Below, one piece after another: positions 24,471 to 35,197 of a stretch of 64,000 nt of DNA. Each line of letters starts with the position of its first letter. Positions within the stretch are counted from its first letter, which is position 1. The notes beneath the pieces are model-generated. The model made no database searches. It worked only from the letters and a program-made list of their open reading frames with translations, and had not been told where the DNA came from. A program made the position numbers and the translations under genes. Source of the DNA: Streptomyces sp. NBC_00273 (GTDB lineage Bacteria > Actinomycetota > Actinomycetes > Streptomycetales > Streptomycetaceae); contig NZ_CP108067.1 of NCBI RefSeq assembly GCF_036178145.1, forward strand, positions 6,461,501-6,525,500, written 5' to 3'.

Positions 24471-25508
24471 ATGGAGTCGGAGAAGAAGGCACACCGGGTC
24501 GTCGTCCTCGCCCTCACCGGGCTGCTGCCCTTCGAGCTCGGTATCCCGCACCGGATCTTCGGGCGCGCCAAGGGCCCGACCGGGCAGCCGCTGTACGAGA
24601 TCCTCACCTGTGGACTCGCCCCGGGGCCGGTGCGCACGGACGCCGACTTCGCGATCCATGTCGAGCACGGCCCGGAACTCCTGGCCGCCGCCGATACGGT
24701 GGTGGTGCCGGCCTCGTACGAGCTGGGCCCGGTGCACGAGGAGGGTCGGCTGACCGACGAGCTCGAGGCGGCCCTCGCGCACATCCGGCCCGGTACCCGG
24801 CTCGTCTCCATCTGCACGGGCGGATACGTGCTGGCCGCGGCCGGGTTCCTCGACGGGCGTCCCGCCACCACCCACTGGGCCTCCGCCGAGCACTTCCAGC
24901 GGCTCTTCCCGGCCGTGCGGGTCGACCCGGACGTGCTCTACACCGACGACGGGGACGTGCTGACCTCGGCCGGAGTCGCCGCCGGAGTCGACCTGTGCCT
25001 GCACATCGTGCGCCGCGACCACGGCACGGCCGTCGCCAACGATGTGGCCCGGCGGACCGTCGTACCGCCCCACCGGGAGGGCGGGCAGGCGCAGTTCATC
25101 GCGCGCCCGATGCCGGAGCCGCAGCTCGCCACCACCACGGCGGCCCGCGCATGGGTGCTGGACCGGCTGCACGAACCGCTCCGACTGACCGACCTGGCCC
25201 GGCAGGAGTCCATGTCGGTACGGACCTTCACGCGCCGGTTCCGCGAGGAGTCCGGCGTCAGCCCGGGCCAGTGGATCGTCGGCCGGCGGGTGGAGCGGGC
25301 CCGGCAGCTGTTGGAGCAGACGGAGCTGCCGATGGAGCGGGTGGCGCGGGACAGCGGCTTCGGTACGGCCCAGTCGCTGCGCAAGCACGTGCAGGCGGCG
25401 CTGGGGGTGAGCCCGACGGCTTACCGGCGCACCTTCCGCGCGGCCGGCGGGACGGGCACCCTGCCATCTCCTGATGGGCCATCAGTTGCTGCCGGACCCG
25501 CGCATTGA
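24471..25508 (+). CDS. GlxA-type transcriptional regulator (DJ-1/PfpI domain + AraC HTH)
   Basis: 345 aa. The N-terminal class I amidotransferase-like domain (10-185) has the nucleophile-elbow cysteine in VSICTGGYVLAAAG. The C-terminal AraC domain (about 225-325) has ESMSVRTFTRRFREESGVSP and RVARDSGFGTAQSLRKH. Such regulators usually act on a neighbouring transporter or catabolic gene. Here the divergent target is the broken MFS gene. The effector is unknown. Confidence 0.9.
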   Translation: MESEKKAHRVVVLALTGLLPFELGIPHRIFGRAKGPTGQPLYEILTCGLAPGPVRTDADFAIHVEHGPELLAAADTVVVPASYELGPVHEEGRLTDELEAALAHIRPGTRLVSICTGGYVLAAAGFLDGRPATTHWASAEHFQRLFPAVRVDPDVLYTDDGDVLTSAGVAAGVDLCLHIVRRDHGTAVANDVARRTVVPPHREGGQAQFIARPMPEPQLATTTAARAWVLDRLHEPLRLTDLARQESMSVRTFTRRFREESGVSPGQWIVGRRVERARQLLEQTELPMERVARDSGFGTAQSLRKHVQAALGVSPTAYRRTFRAAGGTGTLPSPDGPSVAAGPAH

Positions 25509-25580
25509 CTTCTCCCGCCCCCCGCTCGTGAATGGCCCCCTGCGCCGGGCTCGGGCGCGCGGGAACGTAAGGGGCGAGCA

Positions 25581-26921
25581 GTGCGAACTGGGGCGCGGAA
25601 GCGGAGATGGCCGGCGGCCGTGGGCCTGGCCGTGCTGGCGGCCACGACCGGGAGCGCCCTGAGCGCACCCGCCGCGGCCGAGGGGGAGGCGCCCCCGGGC
25701 CAGGTGGACTTCCCGACCCACTGCCCGGCACCCCAGGAGGCCGGGCTCCCGCCCGCGGACGGGCCGACCACCGCGCGGATCACCGTCGACAACCCGGCCC
25801 CGCAGGTCGGCGACACCGTCACCGTGACCTACCAGGTGGTCCGGACCCCCGCCGTCAACCCGGTCGGCGGCGAACTCCCCGCCGACGTGCTGACGCCGAC
25901 CGGCCGGATCCTGCTGGCGGGCGCCCAGAGCGGCGAGGTCACCGTGGTCGGGGCCAAGCGCAACGAGCCCGTCCCGGCGGGCGCGGCCCTCCCCGCCGTC
26001 ACGATGACCGGCACGTTCACCGTCACCGCGCCCGGCGAGACCACGCTCGCCCCGGGCGGCTACACCCTGCACACCAGCCACTTGCTGGGCCTCGACACCA
26101 TCTGCACCGCTGATGCCGCGTCCCCCGTCCCCGTCTCCGGCCGCCTGACCGCGACCGGGCTGCCCACGGCCAACCTGCGCAGCGTCTTCCTCGGCGCGGC
26201 CCAGGGCAGGCCGGGCGCCAAGGTCAAGGTCACCGCCGCCGGCTTCCCGCCGGGCGCGGCCCTCACGGTGGCCGGTCGGGCCGGCGCCGCCGAGACCGCC
26301 GACCGGGTGAGCGCCACCGCCGACGAGCTGGGCGCGGCCCTGGTCGAGCTGCCGGTCACGGACAAGGCCACCACCGCAGTGATCGCCTACGAGGGCGGGG
26401 CCTGGTCGGCGCGCCAGGGCTCGGGGCCGGCCGCGTACACGGTCATCGACGCGGCTCCGCCGCCGCCCTCCGCCACGCAGCAGGTCACGGCCACCGTCGA
26501 GCCGGGCGTCCTGGGCATGACCCAGACCGGCGAGGACATCACCCTGGGCGCCGTTCCGTACGGCGACGGCGGCGCCGCACCCGGCCGGATCGGGACGGTG
26601 ACCGTCACCGACGCCCGCGGCGGCCCGGCCGGCTGGACCCTGATCGGCAAGGTCACCGACTTCACCGGACCCGGCGGGATCCGCATCCCGGGCGCCTCCC
26701 TGTCCTGGACCCCGAGGTGCGCGGCGGCCGAGGGGAGCCGCAGCGTCTGTACGCCGGGCAGCGCGGGCGCGGTCGGGGCCGACGGGGCGGTGCTCGCCTC
26801 CACCCCCGACGCACCGCTGGTCGGCGGCACCTTCACCATCGATGCCACGGTCACCCTCACGGTGCCGCCGTACACCCCGCCGGGTGCGTACACGGCGGTC
26901 CTCACCCTGACCTTGTCGTGA
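25581..26921 (+). CDS. Secreted WxL-domain surface protein
   Basis: 446 aa with a Sec signal (MRTGARKRRWPAAVGLAVLA, cleavage near AAAEG). Beta-rich repeats fill the middle. The C-terminus carries a WxL domain: GWTLIGKVTDF supplies the first W-x-L, a Cys pair follows (SWTPRC... RSVCTPG), and the end YTAVLTLTLS stands in place of the second W-x-L. WxL domains bind peptidoglycan. The GTG start has AAGGGG upstream. It overlaps the WxL-interacting protein gene (GTGA), so they form a coupled pair. Confidence 0.75.
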   Translation: MRTGARKRRWPAAVGLAVLAATTGSALSAPAAAEGEAPPGQVDFPTHCPAPQEAGLPPADGPTTARITVDNPAPQVGDTVTVTYQVVRTPAVNPVGGELPADVLTPTGRILLAGAQSGEVTVVGAKRNEPVPAGAALPAVTMTGTFTVTAPGETTLAPGGYTLHTSHLLGLDTICTADAASPVPVSGRLTATGLPTANLRSVFLGAAQGRPGAKVKVTAAGFPPGAALTVAGRAGAAETADRVSATADELGAALVELPVTDKATTAVIAYEGGAWSARQGSGPAAYTVIDAAPPPPSATQQVTATVEPGVLGMTQTGEDITLGAVPYGDGGAAPGRIGTVTVTDARGGPAGWTLIGKVTDFTGPGGIRIPGASLSWTPRCAAAEGSRSVCTPGSAGAVGADGAVLASTPDAPLVGGTFTIDATVTLTVPPYTPPGAYTAVLTLTLS

Positions 26922-27913
26922 CCGGGCGCCTGCGGCTGCCGCTGCGCGGGGCTCTCCCCGCCCCGCCCTTTCTCCGTTTCCCGGGGCTCCGCCCCGGACC
27001 CCGTGCCCCAATGGCAGGCGGGGCCGTTCTCGCCGCCGTCCTGCTCGCCCTCGTCCCCGCCGCGCCGGCCGAGTCCGCGGACGGCGGGCAGTGGTCCGTG
27101 CTGCCCGTCGCGAACACCGTCGGGCAACGGCCCTACTTCTACCTCGCCGCCGCGCCCGGCCAGTCCGTCGCCGACGCCGTCACCCTCACCAACCGCACCG
27201 ACCGGCCCCGCACCTTCCGGCTGTACGCCGCCGACGCCTACAACACCGCCCGCGACGGCGGCTTCGCCCTGCGCGGCCCCGACGAGCCGCGGCTGGCCAC
27301 CGCCGCGTGGACGGAGCTCGACCGGGAGCGGGTCACCGTAGCGGCCCGCTCTTCGGTCTCCGTCCGCTTCACCCTCGCCGTCCCCGACCGGGCGGAGCCG
27401 GGGGACCACCCCGGCGCCGTCGTGGCCCTGGAGGAACGGCCGGGGGCCGCGGCCGACGCCGGCCGGGGGATCGGCGTGCAGCAGGCCGTCGCCGCCCGGC
27501 TGTACCTGCGGGTGACCGGCCCCACCGCCCCCGCCCTCGCCGTCCGGGGCGTCACCGTGAAGCGTCGCGGCTCCGGCGCGGACGTCGCGTACACGCTCCA
27601 CAACATCGGCAATGTCACCCTCCGCCCCCGGGCCGCCCTCACCGCCACCGGAGCCCTCGGCCGCCCGCTCCTCGCCCGCGAGCTCGGCGGGCTGCCCGCC
27701 GAACTGCTGCCGGGTCAGGAAGTACGGCTCGGCGCCCGTTGGGAGGGCGCGCCCAGAGCGGAATGGGCCGAGGTCACGGTGCGCGCCCGGGCCGACGGAA
27801 CCACAGCTCAGGGCCGTGCGGACCTGGTCCGGCGGCCCTCGCCGATGGTCGTGCCGGCCCTTGTCGCCGTGATCTGGTCGGCGCTGGGAGCCGCATCGGG
27901 GAGAATGGCCCGT
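26918..27913 (+). CDS. WxL-interacting protein (DUF916/DUF3324 type), no stop codon before era
   Basis: 332 codons up to the era ATG. A GTG start overlaps the previous stop (GTGA). A signal segment VLAAVLLALVPAAPAES precedes a DUF916-like domain (WSVLPVANTVGQRPYFYLAA, then VTLTNRTDRPRTFRLYAADA), a second beta domain (VAYTLHNIGNVTLRPRA), and a transmembrane segment MVVPALVAVIWSALGAAS. The frame then continues into era with no stop, so translation would give a 645-aa membrane-anchored Era. Residues between RGAL and AGGAV derive from an interspersed repeat. If that repeat is ignored, the ATG at 27011 is an alternative start. Confidence 0.75.
26976..27023. repeat. GC-rich interspersed repeat inside the WxL-interacting gene (family member 2)
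   Basis: GTTTCCCGGGGCTCCGCCCC, followed by GACCCCGTGCC and GGCGGGG, matches 11555-11605 over most positions. It lies in frame between the coupled GTG start and the signal sequence. Confidence 0.65.
27901..27906 (+). promoter_or_regulatory. -10-like hexamer of era
   Basis: GAGAAT, 7 nt before the era ATG. A GGGGAG Shine-Dalgarno-like sequence (27898-27903) overlaps it, so translation initiation from a longer transcript is also possible. Confidence 0.4.
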
Positions 27914-28855
27914 ATGAGCGATCGTTCCCCCGAGTCCACCGCCCCGCACCGTGCGGGGTTCGCCTGCTTCGTCGGCCGCCCCAACGCGGGGAAGTCGACC
28001 CTCACCAACGCACTCGTGGGCACCAAGGTCGCGATCACCTCCAACCGGCCGCAGACCACCCGCCACACCGTTCGCGGCATCGTGCACCGCCCCGACGCCC
28101 AGCTCGTCCTCGTGGACACGCCCGGCCTGCACAAGCCGCGCACCCTGCTCGGCGAGCGCCTCAACGACGTCGTACGGACCACCTGGGCCGAGGTCGACGT
28201 CATCGGCTTCTGCCTGCCGGCCGACCAGAAGCTCGGCCCCGGCGACAAGTTCATCGCCAAGGAGCTGGCGGGGATCAAGAAGACCCCCAAGATCGCCATC
28301 ATCACCAAGACCGACCTGGTCGAGTCCAAGCAGCTGGCCGAGCAGCTCCTCGCCGTGCACCAGCTCGGTGCCGAGCTCGGCTTCGAGTGGGCCGAGATCG
28401 TTCCCGTCTCGGCCGTCGGGGACACCCAGGTCCAGCTGCTGGCCGATCTGATCGCGCCGCTGCTGCCGGAGAGCCCGCCGCTGTACCCGGAGGGCGACCT
28501 CACCGACGAGCCCGAGATGGTCATGGTCGCGGAGCTGATCCGCGAGGCCGCGCTGGAGGGCGTACGGGACGAGCTCCCGCACTCCATCGCCGTGGTCGTC
28601 GAGGAGATGATCCCGCGCGAGAACCGTCCGGCGGACCGCCCGCTGCTCGACATCCACGCCAACGTCTACATCGAGCGGCCGAGCCAGAAGGGCATCATCA
28701 TCGGCCCGAAGGGCTCCCGGCTGAAGGAGGTCGGGATGAAGTCGCGCAAGCACATCGAGGCGCTGCTCGGCACCCCGGTCTTCCTCGACCTGCACGTGAA
28801 GGTCGCCAAGGACTGGCAGCGGGACCCCAAGCAGCTGCGGAAGCTCGGTTTCTGA
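27914..28855 (+). CDS. era: GTPase Era
   Basis: 313-aa essential GTPase in 30S subunit assembly. G1 is GRPNAGKST, G3 is DTPGLHKPR, and G4 is TKTDLV. The C-terminal KH domain (about 230-300) contains IERPSQKGIIIGPKGSRLKE. The ATG at 27914 matches the family N-terminus and has GGGGAG 10 nt upstream. Upstream the frame is open through the WxL-interacting gene. In other species cdd and ybeY are immediate neighbours; here the transporter, the mobile element and the surface-protein pair intervene. Confidence 0.95.
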   Translation: MSDRSPESTAPHRAGFACFVGRPNAGKSTLTNALVGTKVAITSNRPQTTRHTVRGIVHRPDAQLVLVDTPGLHKPRTLLGERLNDVVRTTWAEVDVIGFCLPADQKLGPGDKFIAKELAGIKKTPKIAIITKTDLVESKQLAEQLLAVHQLGAELGFEWAEIVPVSAVGDTQVQLLADLIAPLLPESPPLYPEGDLTDEPEMVMVAELIREAALEGVRDELPHSIAVVVEEMIPRENRPADRPLLDIHANVYIERPSQKGIIIGPKGSRLKEVGMKSRKHIEALLGTPVFLDLHVKVAKDWQRDPKQLRKLGF

Positions 28856-28893
28856 GCCGCGAACCGCCCGCCGCGACGACATGACGGCATGAC

Positions 28894-28934
28894 GACGAAC
28901 GGACGCCGCCCCCTCGGGGCCGCGTCCGTTCGTC
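28894..28934 (+). terminator. Terminator after era
   Basis: Perfect 13-bp stem GACGAACGGACGC/GCGTCCGTTCGTC with a 15-nt GC-rich loop. It also faces the convergent methyltransferase gene. Confidence 0.8.
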
Positions 28935-28968
28935 ATTCCGTCCGTGCGTCGGGGCTACGCGGGCCGGG

Positions 28969-29640
28969 CTACGCGGGCCGGCGCACCCGGACCACGTTGT
29001 CCGTACGGGTCCCGGGCGTTCCGTCGGGCTGGTTCTGGATCCGCTCGGTCTCCTCGGCCCGCAGCACCTCCCAGCCCGCCGTGACCGGCTCCAGTTGCGC
29101 GAGGACCTCTTCGGGGGTGGGGAAGTGCGCCTCTTCCCGCTCCTCCTGCCACGGCGCCCAGCCCGCGTGGCCGACCACCAGCAGCGTGCCGCCGGGGGCC
29201 ACGGCCGCGGCGGCCGTGCGCAGGACCGCGTCACGGGGGAAGTCCCCGTAGTTGTGCAGGAAGCACGCGGAGACGAGGTCGAACTCCCCCTGCGGGAAGG
29301 ACTCCGTCAGATCGTGCCGCGCGAAGGAGACGCGGTCGGCGACCCCGGCCTCCGCCGCGTGCTCGGTCGCCCGGCCGAGGGCGACCGAGGAGATGTCGGT
29401 CCCGGTGACCGTCCATCCGCGGCGGGCCAGCCACACGGCGTCGGCGCCCTCTCCGCACCCCAGGTCCAGGGCCCGGCCCGGGGCGAGGGCGGACACCTCG
29501 TGCACCAGCATGGCGTTGGCCTCGCCGCTCCAGATGCGGTGGCTCTCCCCGTACCGGCCGTCCCAGAACTCCTCGCCCGCCAGCGCCCCGGGCTCGGGGT
29601 GGTGATGGGTGTGCGTGTGGGTGTGCGCGTGCTCGGTCAT
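28969..29640 (-). CDS. SAM-dependent methyltransferase with His-rich N-terminus
   Basis: 223 aa. Class I methyltransferase: ALDLGCGEGADAVWLARRGW is motif I, VTGTDIS is motif II, and FDLVSACFLHNY leads to motif IV. The N-terminus TEHAHTHTHTHHHPEPG contains eight histidines and could bind metal ions. The ATG at 29640 has GAGGA upstream. Relatives include tellurite- and thiol-modifying (TehB-like) enzymes; the substrate is unknown. The last codons are duplicated DNA (two CTACGCGGGCCGG). Confidence 0.85.
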   Translation of the reverse strand: MTEHAHTHTHTHHHPEPGALAGEEFWDGRYGESHRIWSGEANAMLVHEVSALAPGRALDLGCGEGADAVWLARRGWTVTGTDISSVALGRATEHAAEAGVADRVSFARHDLTESFPQGEFDLVSACFLHNYGDFPRDAVLRTAAAAVAPGGTLLVVGHAGWAPWQEEREEAHFPTPEEVLAQLEPVTAGWEVLRAEETERIQNQPDGTPGTRTDNVVRVRRPA

Positions 29641-29786
29641 GGCTTCCTCTTCCAGTACGGGTGCCGGTACGGCCGATGCTCCGCCCGCCCGACGAGGTGC
29701 GGCAAACTTTGTTGCCGACCTGGCAAAGAGGGATCCGAACTCGTCCGCCCCGCCCCGCCCCGCCGGCCGCGGCCGGCGGGGGCGCA

Positions 29787-30605
29787 TCACACCTCGGGCT
29801 CGGCGATCAGGGCCGTGGCCACCCGGCGGAAGCCGATGCGGGCGTAGACGCGGGCCACGTCCTCGTCGCCCGCCGAGAGGAAGACCGTACGGGCCCCGCG
29901 CTCCCGGGCCCGTGCGACCAGGGCGGCCGTGACCCCGAGGGCCAGGCCCTGGCGGCGGGCCGACGGGAGGGTGCCGACGCCCACCACCTCGACGACGTCC
30001 CCGACCGGGTTGTACTGGCCCGCGCAGAGCACCACGCCGTCCCGTACGGCAGCGGCCAGGACCGTGCTGCCCGCCGCCAGCTTCCCGGCCACCCGGGCCC
30101 GGCCCGCCTCGGCCGCCGGGTCCGTCAGCGCCGCCGCCAGTTCCGCGGGGCCCGCCTCGCCGACCGCCGTTCCCGGGGCCGCGAAGGCCAGGGCCGGGAC
30201 CGTCACGGCGGCGGTGAGCAGCGGGTCGTCGGCGCCGAGGAGGCGGACTTCCGGGTGCGGGGGAAGGGCCTCGGCCGAGGGGTCCAGGACCATCAGCGGG
30301 TGGGCGTGGACGTGGAGCCCCGCCGCCTCCACCGCGGCCCGTAGCGAGGGGCTGGTTTCGGCCACCCACTCGAAGGCCTCGGGAACCTTCAGCTCCCGCT
30401 GGCGCTCCCAGACCCGCTCCACGTCGGCCCGGGTCGCCGCGGGGCCGCCGAGCGCGGGCCGCGCGTAGTACGGCCAGCCCGCGCCCTCCTGGACGAACAG
30501 GGTCAGCGGGCCGAAGTCCTCGGCGCGGGCCCCGCCCACCCGCGGCACCGTGTCGTAGTACCGCTCCAGCTCGGACAGCGTTGAATCGATCATGTGGTCG
30601 GTCAT
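29787..30605 (-). CDS. GNAT-family N-acetyltransferase
   Basis: 272 aa. The C-terminal GNAT domain has VVEVVGVGTLPSARRQGLALGV (strand beta4 and the acetyl-CoA loop R-R-Q-G-L-A) and VFLSAGDEDVARVYARIGFR. The N-terminal 130 residues are a degenerate GNAT-like half. The ATG at 30605 was chosen; 30593 is possible. The acceptor is unknown. It is downstream of the emfourin gene, with a gap of 52 bp. Confidence 0.85.
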   Translation of the reverse strand: MTDHMIDSTLSELERYYDTVPRVGGARAEDFGPLTLFVQEGAGWPYYARPALGGPAATRADVERVWERQRELKVPEAFEWVAETSPSLRAAVEAAGLHVHAHPLMVLDPSAEALPPHPEVRLLGADDPLLTAAVTVPALAFAAPGTAVGEAGPAELAAALTDPAAEAGRARVAGKLAAGSTVLAAAVRDGVVLCAGQYNPVGDVVEVVGVGTLPSARRQGLALGVTAALVARARERGARTVFLSAGDEDVARVYARIGFRRVATALIAEPEV

Positions 30606-30657
30606 CCGGCCATCCAAACAAAGCGGCGCCGCGCGGGCACCTGCTTTCCGGACCCGC

Positions 30658-30927
30658 TCAGGCACCCTCCTTCAGCACGCGCGAGATCAGCGCCCGCTGG
30701 GCGTCCGACAGGTTCGGCTCCGCGCAGGCCACCGTCCGCCCGTCCACGGTGATCCGGTAGGAGAAGCCGTCCCGCACCCGGTCCGCCGGGTCGCCCGGCG
30801 GCCCGGGCCGCAGCGCGAGCTGGGCCAGGGCCTTCCACTCGTCCTCGTCCGGCCGGGCCGAGGTGTCCACCTCGGCCCGGCGCTCGATGCCCGCGAAGCC
30901 GCCCGTCCGTACCACCTGAATGCGCAT
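30658..30927 (-). CDS. Emfourin-like inhibitor of M4 metalloprotease
   Basis: 89 aa: MRIQVVRTGGFAGIERRAEV, then DEWKALAQLAL and FSYRITVDGRTVACAEPNLS. This matches the protealysin-inhibitor (emfourin) family. It lies 9 nt downstream of the M4 peptidase gene on the same strand, the arrangement in which emfourins were described. It should bind and block the co-produced protease inside the cell. Confidence comes from both sequence pattern and context. Confidence 0.85.
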   Translation of the reverse strand: MRIQVVRTGGFAGIERRAEVDTSARPDEDEWKALAQLALRPGPPGDPADRVRDGFSYRITVDGRTVACAEPNLSDAQRALISRVLKEGA

Positions 30928-30936
30928 GGGTGCCCT

Positions 30937-32013
30937 CTACCCCGCGAGCGGGACACCCACCGCGGACCACGCCTTCTGGAGCGCCTGGTGCTCGGCGCCG
31001 CCGGCCCCGTACCGGGTCACGGCCGCCGCGGTCGAGAGCCGGGCGAAGTCCGCGAAGTTCGCCCGGGAGGTGAGGTCGCCGCCGGTCAGGGTGTCGTACC
31101 AGATCCGTCCGGCCCGCTCCCAGGCCTTGCCGCCCAGCTCGGTCGCCACGATGTAGAAGGCGTGGTTGGGGATGCCGGAGTTGATGTGGACGCCGCCGTT
31201 GTCGCTGTGGGTGTTCACGTAGTCGTCCATCGTGGCGGGCTGCGGGTCCTTGCCGAGCTCGTCGTCGTCGTACGCGGTGCCCGGGGCCTTCATCGAGCGC
31301 AGCGCGACCCCGGTGACGTTGGGGCCGAGCAGCCCGGCCCCGATCAGCCAGTCGGCCTCCTCGGCCGTCTGCTCCAGCGAGTACTGCTTGATCAGCGAGC
31401 CGAAGACGTCCGACATCGACTCGTTCAGGGCGCCCGACTGGCCGCGGTAGGTCAGGTTCGCCGTGTACTGGGTGACCCCGTGGGTCAGCTCGTGGCCGAT
31501 GACGTCCACCGACACGGTGAAGTCGAGGAAGAGGTCCCCGTCCCCGTCGCCGAAGACCATCTGCTGGCCGTCCCAGAAGGCGTTGTTGTACTCCTCGCCG
31601 TAGTGGACGGTGGCGTCCAGGGGGAGCCCGGAGTCGTCGATCGAGCGCCGGCCGAAGCCCTTCAGGAACAGTTCGTACGTCGCCCCGAGCCCCGCGTAGG
31701 CGCGGTTGACGGTGGCGTCCTTGCTGAGCGGGTCGCCCTCCCCGCGGACCTTCGCCCCGGGCAGCCGGGTGCGGTGCTGGGCGTCGTAGACGGTCCGGTC
31801 CGGATCGTCGGAGGTCGGCGCGGCGAGTGCGGGGACGATCCCGCGGACGGCGGTGACCCGGCGCCGGGTGCGCAGCAGGGAGTCGCGCTCCAGGGTGCGC
31901 TGGGCGAGGTCGGCGCGGCGGGAGTCCTCGGACAGGGCGGCCTTGTCGAGGAGGTGCGGCGGTACGACCGTGCAGAAGACGGGGTGATGGCGGTGGGTGT
32001 GGGAGGCATCCAT
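30937..32013 (-). CDS. Protealysin-like M4 metallopeptidase
   Basis: 358 aa, no signal peptide. The short propeptide begins HHPVFCTVVPPHLL, the precursor motif of protealysin-type enzymes. The zinc site is VIGHELTHGVTQYT (HExxH) and GALNESMSDVFG supplies the third ligand Glu. The active-site His region is NGGVHINSGIPNHAFY. Lack of export signals agrees with the intracellular or non-classically secreted protealysin subgroup. The ATG at 32013 was chosen; an in-frame TTG lies at 32022. The inhibitor gene follows. Confidence 0.92.
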   Translation of the reverse strand: MDASHTHRHHPVFCTVVPPHLLDKAALSEDSRRADLAQRTLERDSLLRTRRRVTAVRGIVPALAAPTSDDPDRTVYDAQHRTRLPGAKVRGEGDPLSKDATVNRAYAGLGATYELFLKGFGRRSIDDSGLPLDATVHYGEEYNNAFWDGQQMVFGDGDGDLFLDFTVSVDVIGHELTHGVTQYTANLTYRGQSGALNESMSDVFGSLIKQYSLEQTAEEADWLIGAGLLGPNVTGVALRSMKAPGTAYDDDELGKDPQPATMDDYVNTHSDNGGVHINSGIPNHAFYIVATELGGKAWERAGRIWYDTLTGGDLTSRANFADFARLSTAAAVTRYGAGGAEHQALQKAWSAVGVPLAG

Positions 32014-32064
32014 GCCCGGCAATGTGGCAGTGGGTCATGGCGGTGTCACTACCTGCGACCATGA

Positions 32065-34143
<2,079 letters not shown>

Positions 34144-34157
34144 CCCTCGTACGCGGA

Positions 34158-34189
34158 CCCCGCTCCCTCCCTTCCGGAAGGGGGCGGGG
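34158..34189 (+). terminator. Terminator after leuA
   Basis: CCCCGC/GCGGGG outer stem with CCCTT/AAGGG inside, 15 nt after the stop. Confidence 0.75.
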
Positions 34190-34267
34190 TTCCGTCGTTC
34201 CCGCGCCCGGCCGGGCGGTGCGCGGGGCGGCGGTGCGCGGGGCGGCGAGGCGGCGGGGCGTGCGGGC

Positions 34268-35026
34268 TCAGCGGGCCAGATAACCGCCGTCCACCGGCAG
34301 GATCGCGCCCGTCACGAACGAGGCCGCGTCCGAGGCCAGGAAGGCGATGACGCGGGCCACCTCCTCGGGCTCCCCGAGCCGGCCCATCGGGTGCGCCCCC
34401 TCGATCTCCGACAGGTACTCCGGCCCGCCCGGCTCGTCCTCCAGCGCGATCACCCGCTCCGTACGGATGGTTCCCGGTGCCACCGCGTTGACCCGGATCC
34501 CGCGTGCGGCCCACTCCACCGCGAGGTGCTTCGTCAGCCCCGACGCCACGAACTTCGCGGGTCCGTACGCGGCCTGGCGGGCTTGCCCGGCCACGCCCGA
34601 GATCGAGGACACGCAGACCAGGGCCCCGCCGGGGCGCGGCTGCGCGATCATCGCCTCGATGGCGTACTTGCAGGTCAAGAACATGCCGCGGCCGTCGACC
34701 GCCATGACGTGGTCCCAGTCCTCGGGACTGGTCTCGCGTACGTCGGAGAGGGGGAGGACCCCGGCGTTGGCCACGGCCACGTCCAGGCGCCCGTACGCCC
34801 CGACGGCGGCCGCGACCATCGCGCGGTTGGCCTCCGGATCGGAGACGTCACCGGCGACGGCGGTGATCGCGTACCCCTCGTCGGCCAGTTCCGTACGCAG
34901 GGCCTCGACCCCGGGGCCATTGATGTCGGCCGCGGTCACCCGGGCCCCGGAGCGGGCCAACAGCCGGGCGGTGGCCCGGCCGATCCCGCTCGCGGCGCCG
35001 GTGACCAGACAGGACTTCTCGTTCAT
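34268..35026 (-). CDS. Short-chain dehydrogenase/reductase
   Basis: 252 aa. Rossmann motif TGAASGIG (residues 9-16); NAG in VANAGVLPL; Ser in VSSISGVAG; catalytic Y-x3-K in AAYGPAKFV; ending VDGGYLAR. The Asp after the second strand (AADINGPG) suggests NAD rather than NADP preference. The substrate is unknown. The ATG at 35026 fits the family N-terminus. Confidence 0.92.
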   Translation of the reverse strand: MNEKSCLVTGAASGIGRATARLLARSGARVTAADINGPGVEALRTELADEGYAITAVAGDVSDPEANRAMVAAAVGAYGRLDVAVANAGVLPLSDVRETSPEDWDHVMAVDGRGMFLTCKYAIEAMIAQPRPGGALVCVSSISGVAGQARQAAYGPAKFVASGLTKHLAVEWAARGIRVNAVAPGTIRTERVIALEDEPGGPEYLSEIEGAHPMGRLGEPEEVARVIAFLASDAASFVTGAILPVDGGYLAR

Positions 35027-35197
35027 GCGGCGAACCCTAGAGGGGGCGGGGCGGGGGCGGGGGGACGTCGGGGACGCAGACCGGCCAAGTCCGGGACGCG
35101 GGACATGTTGTCTTGTCACACGACTGACGCATCCTCATCGATGTGGCTAACATCACGCCCACCCGGCGATGTTGCCGGAAGGTGACGGAGGTGCGAC

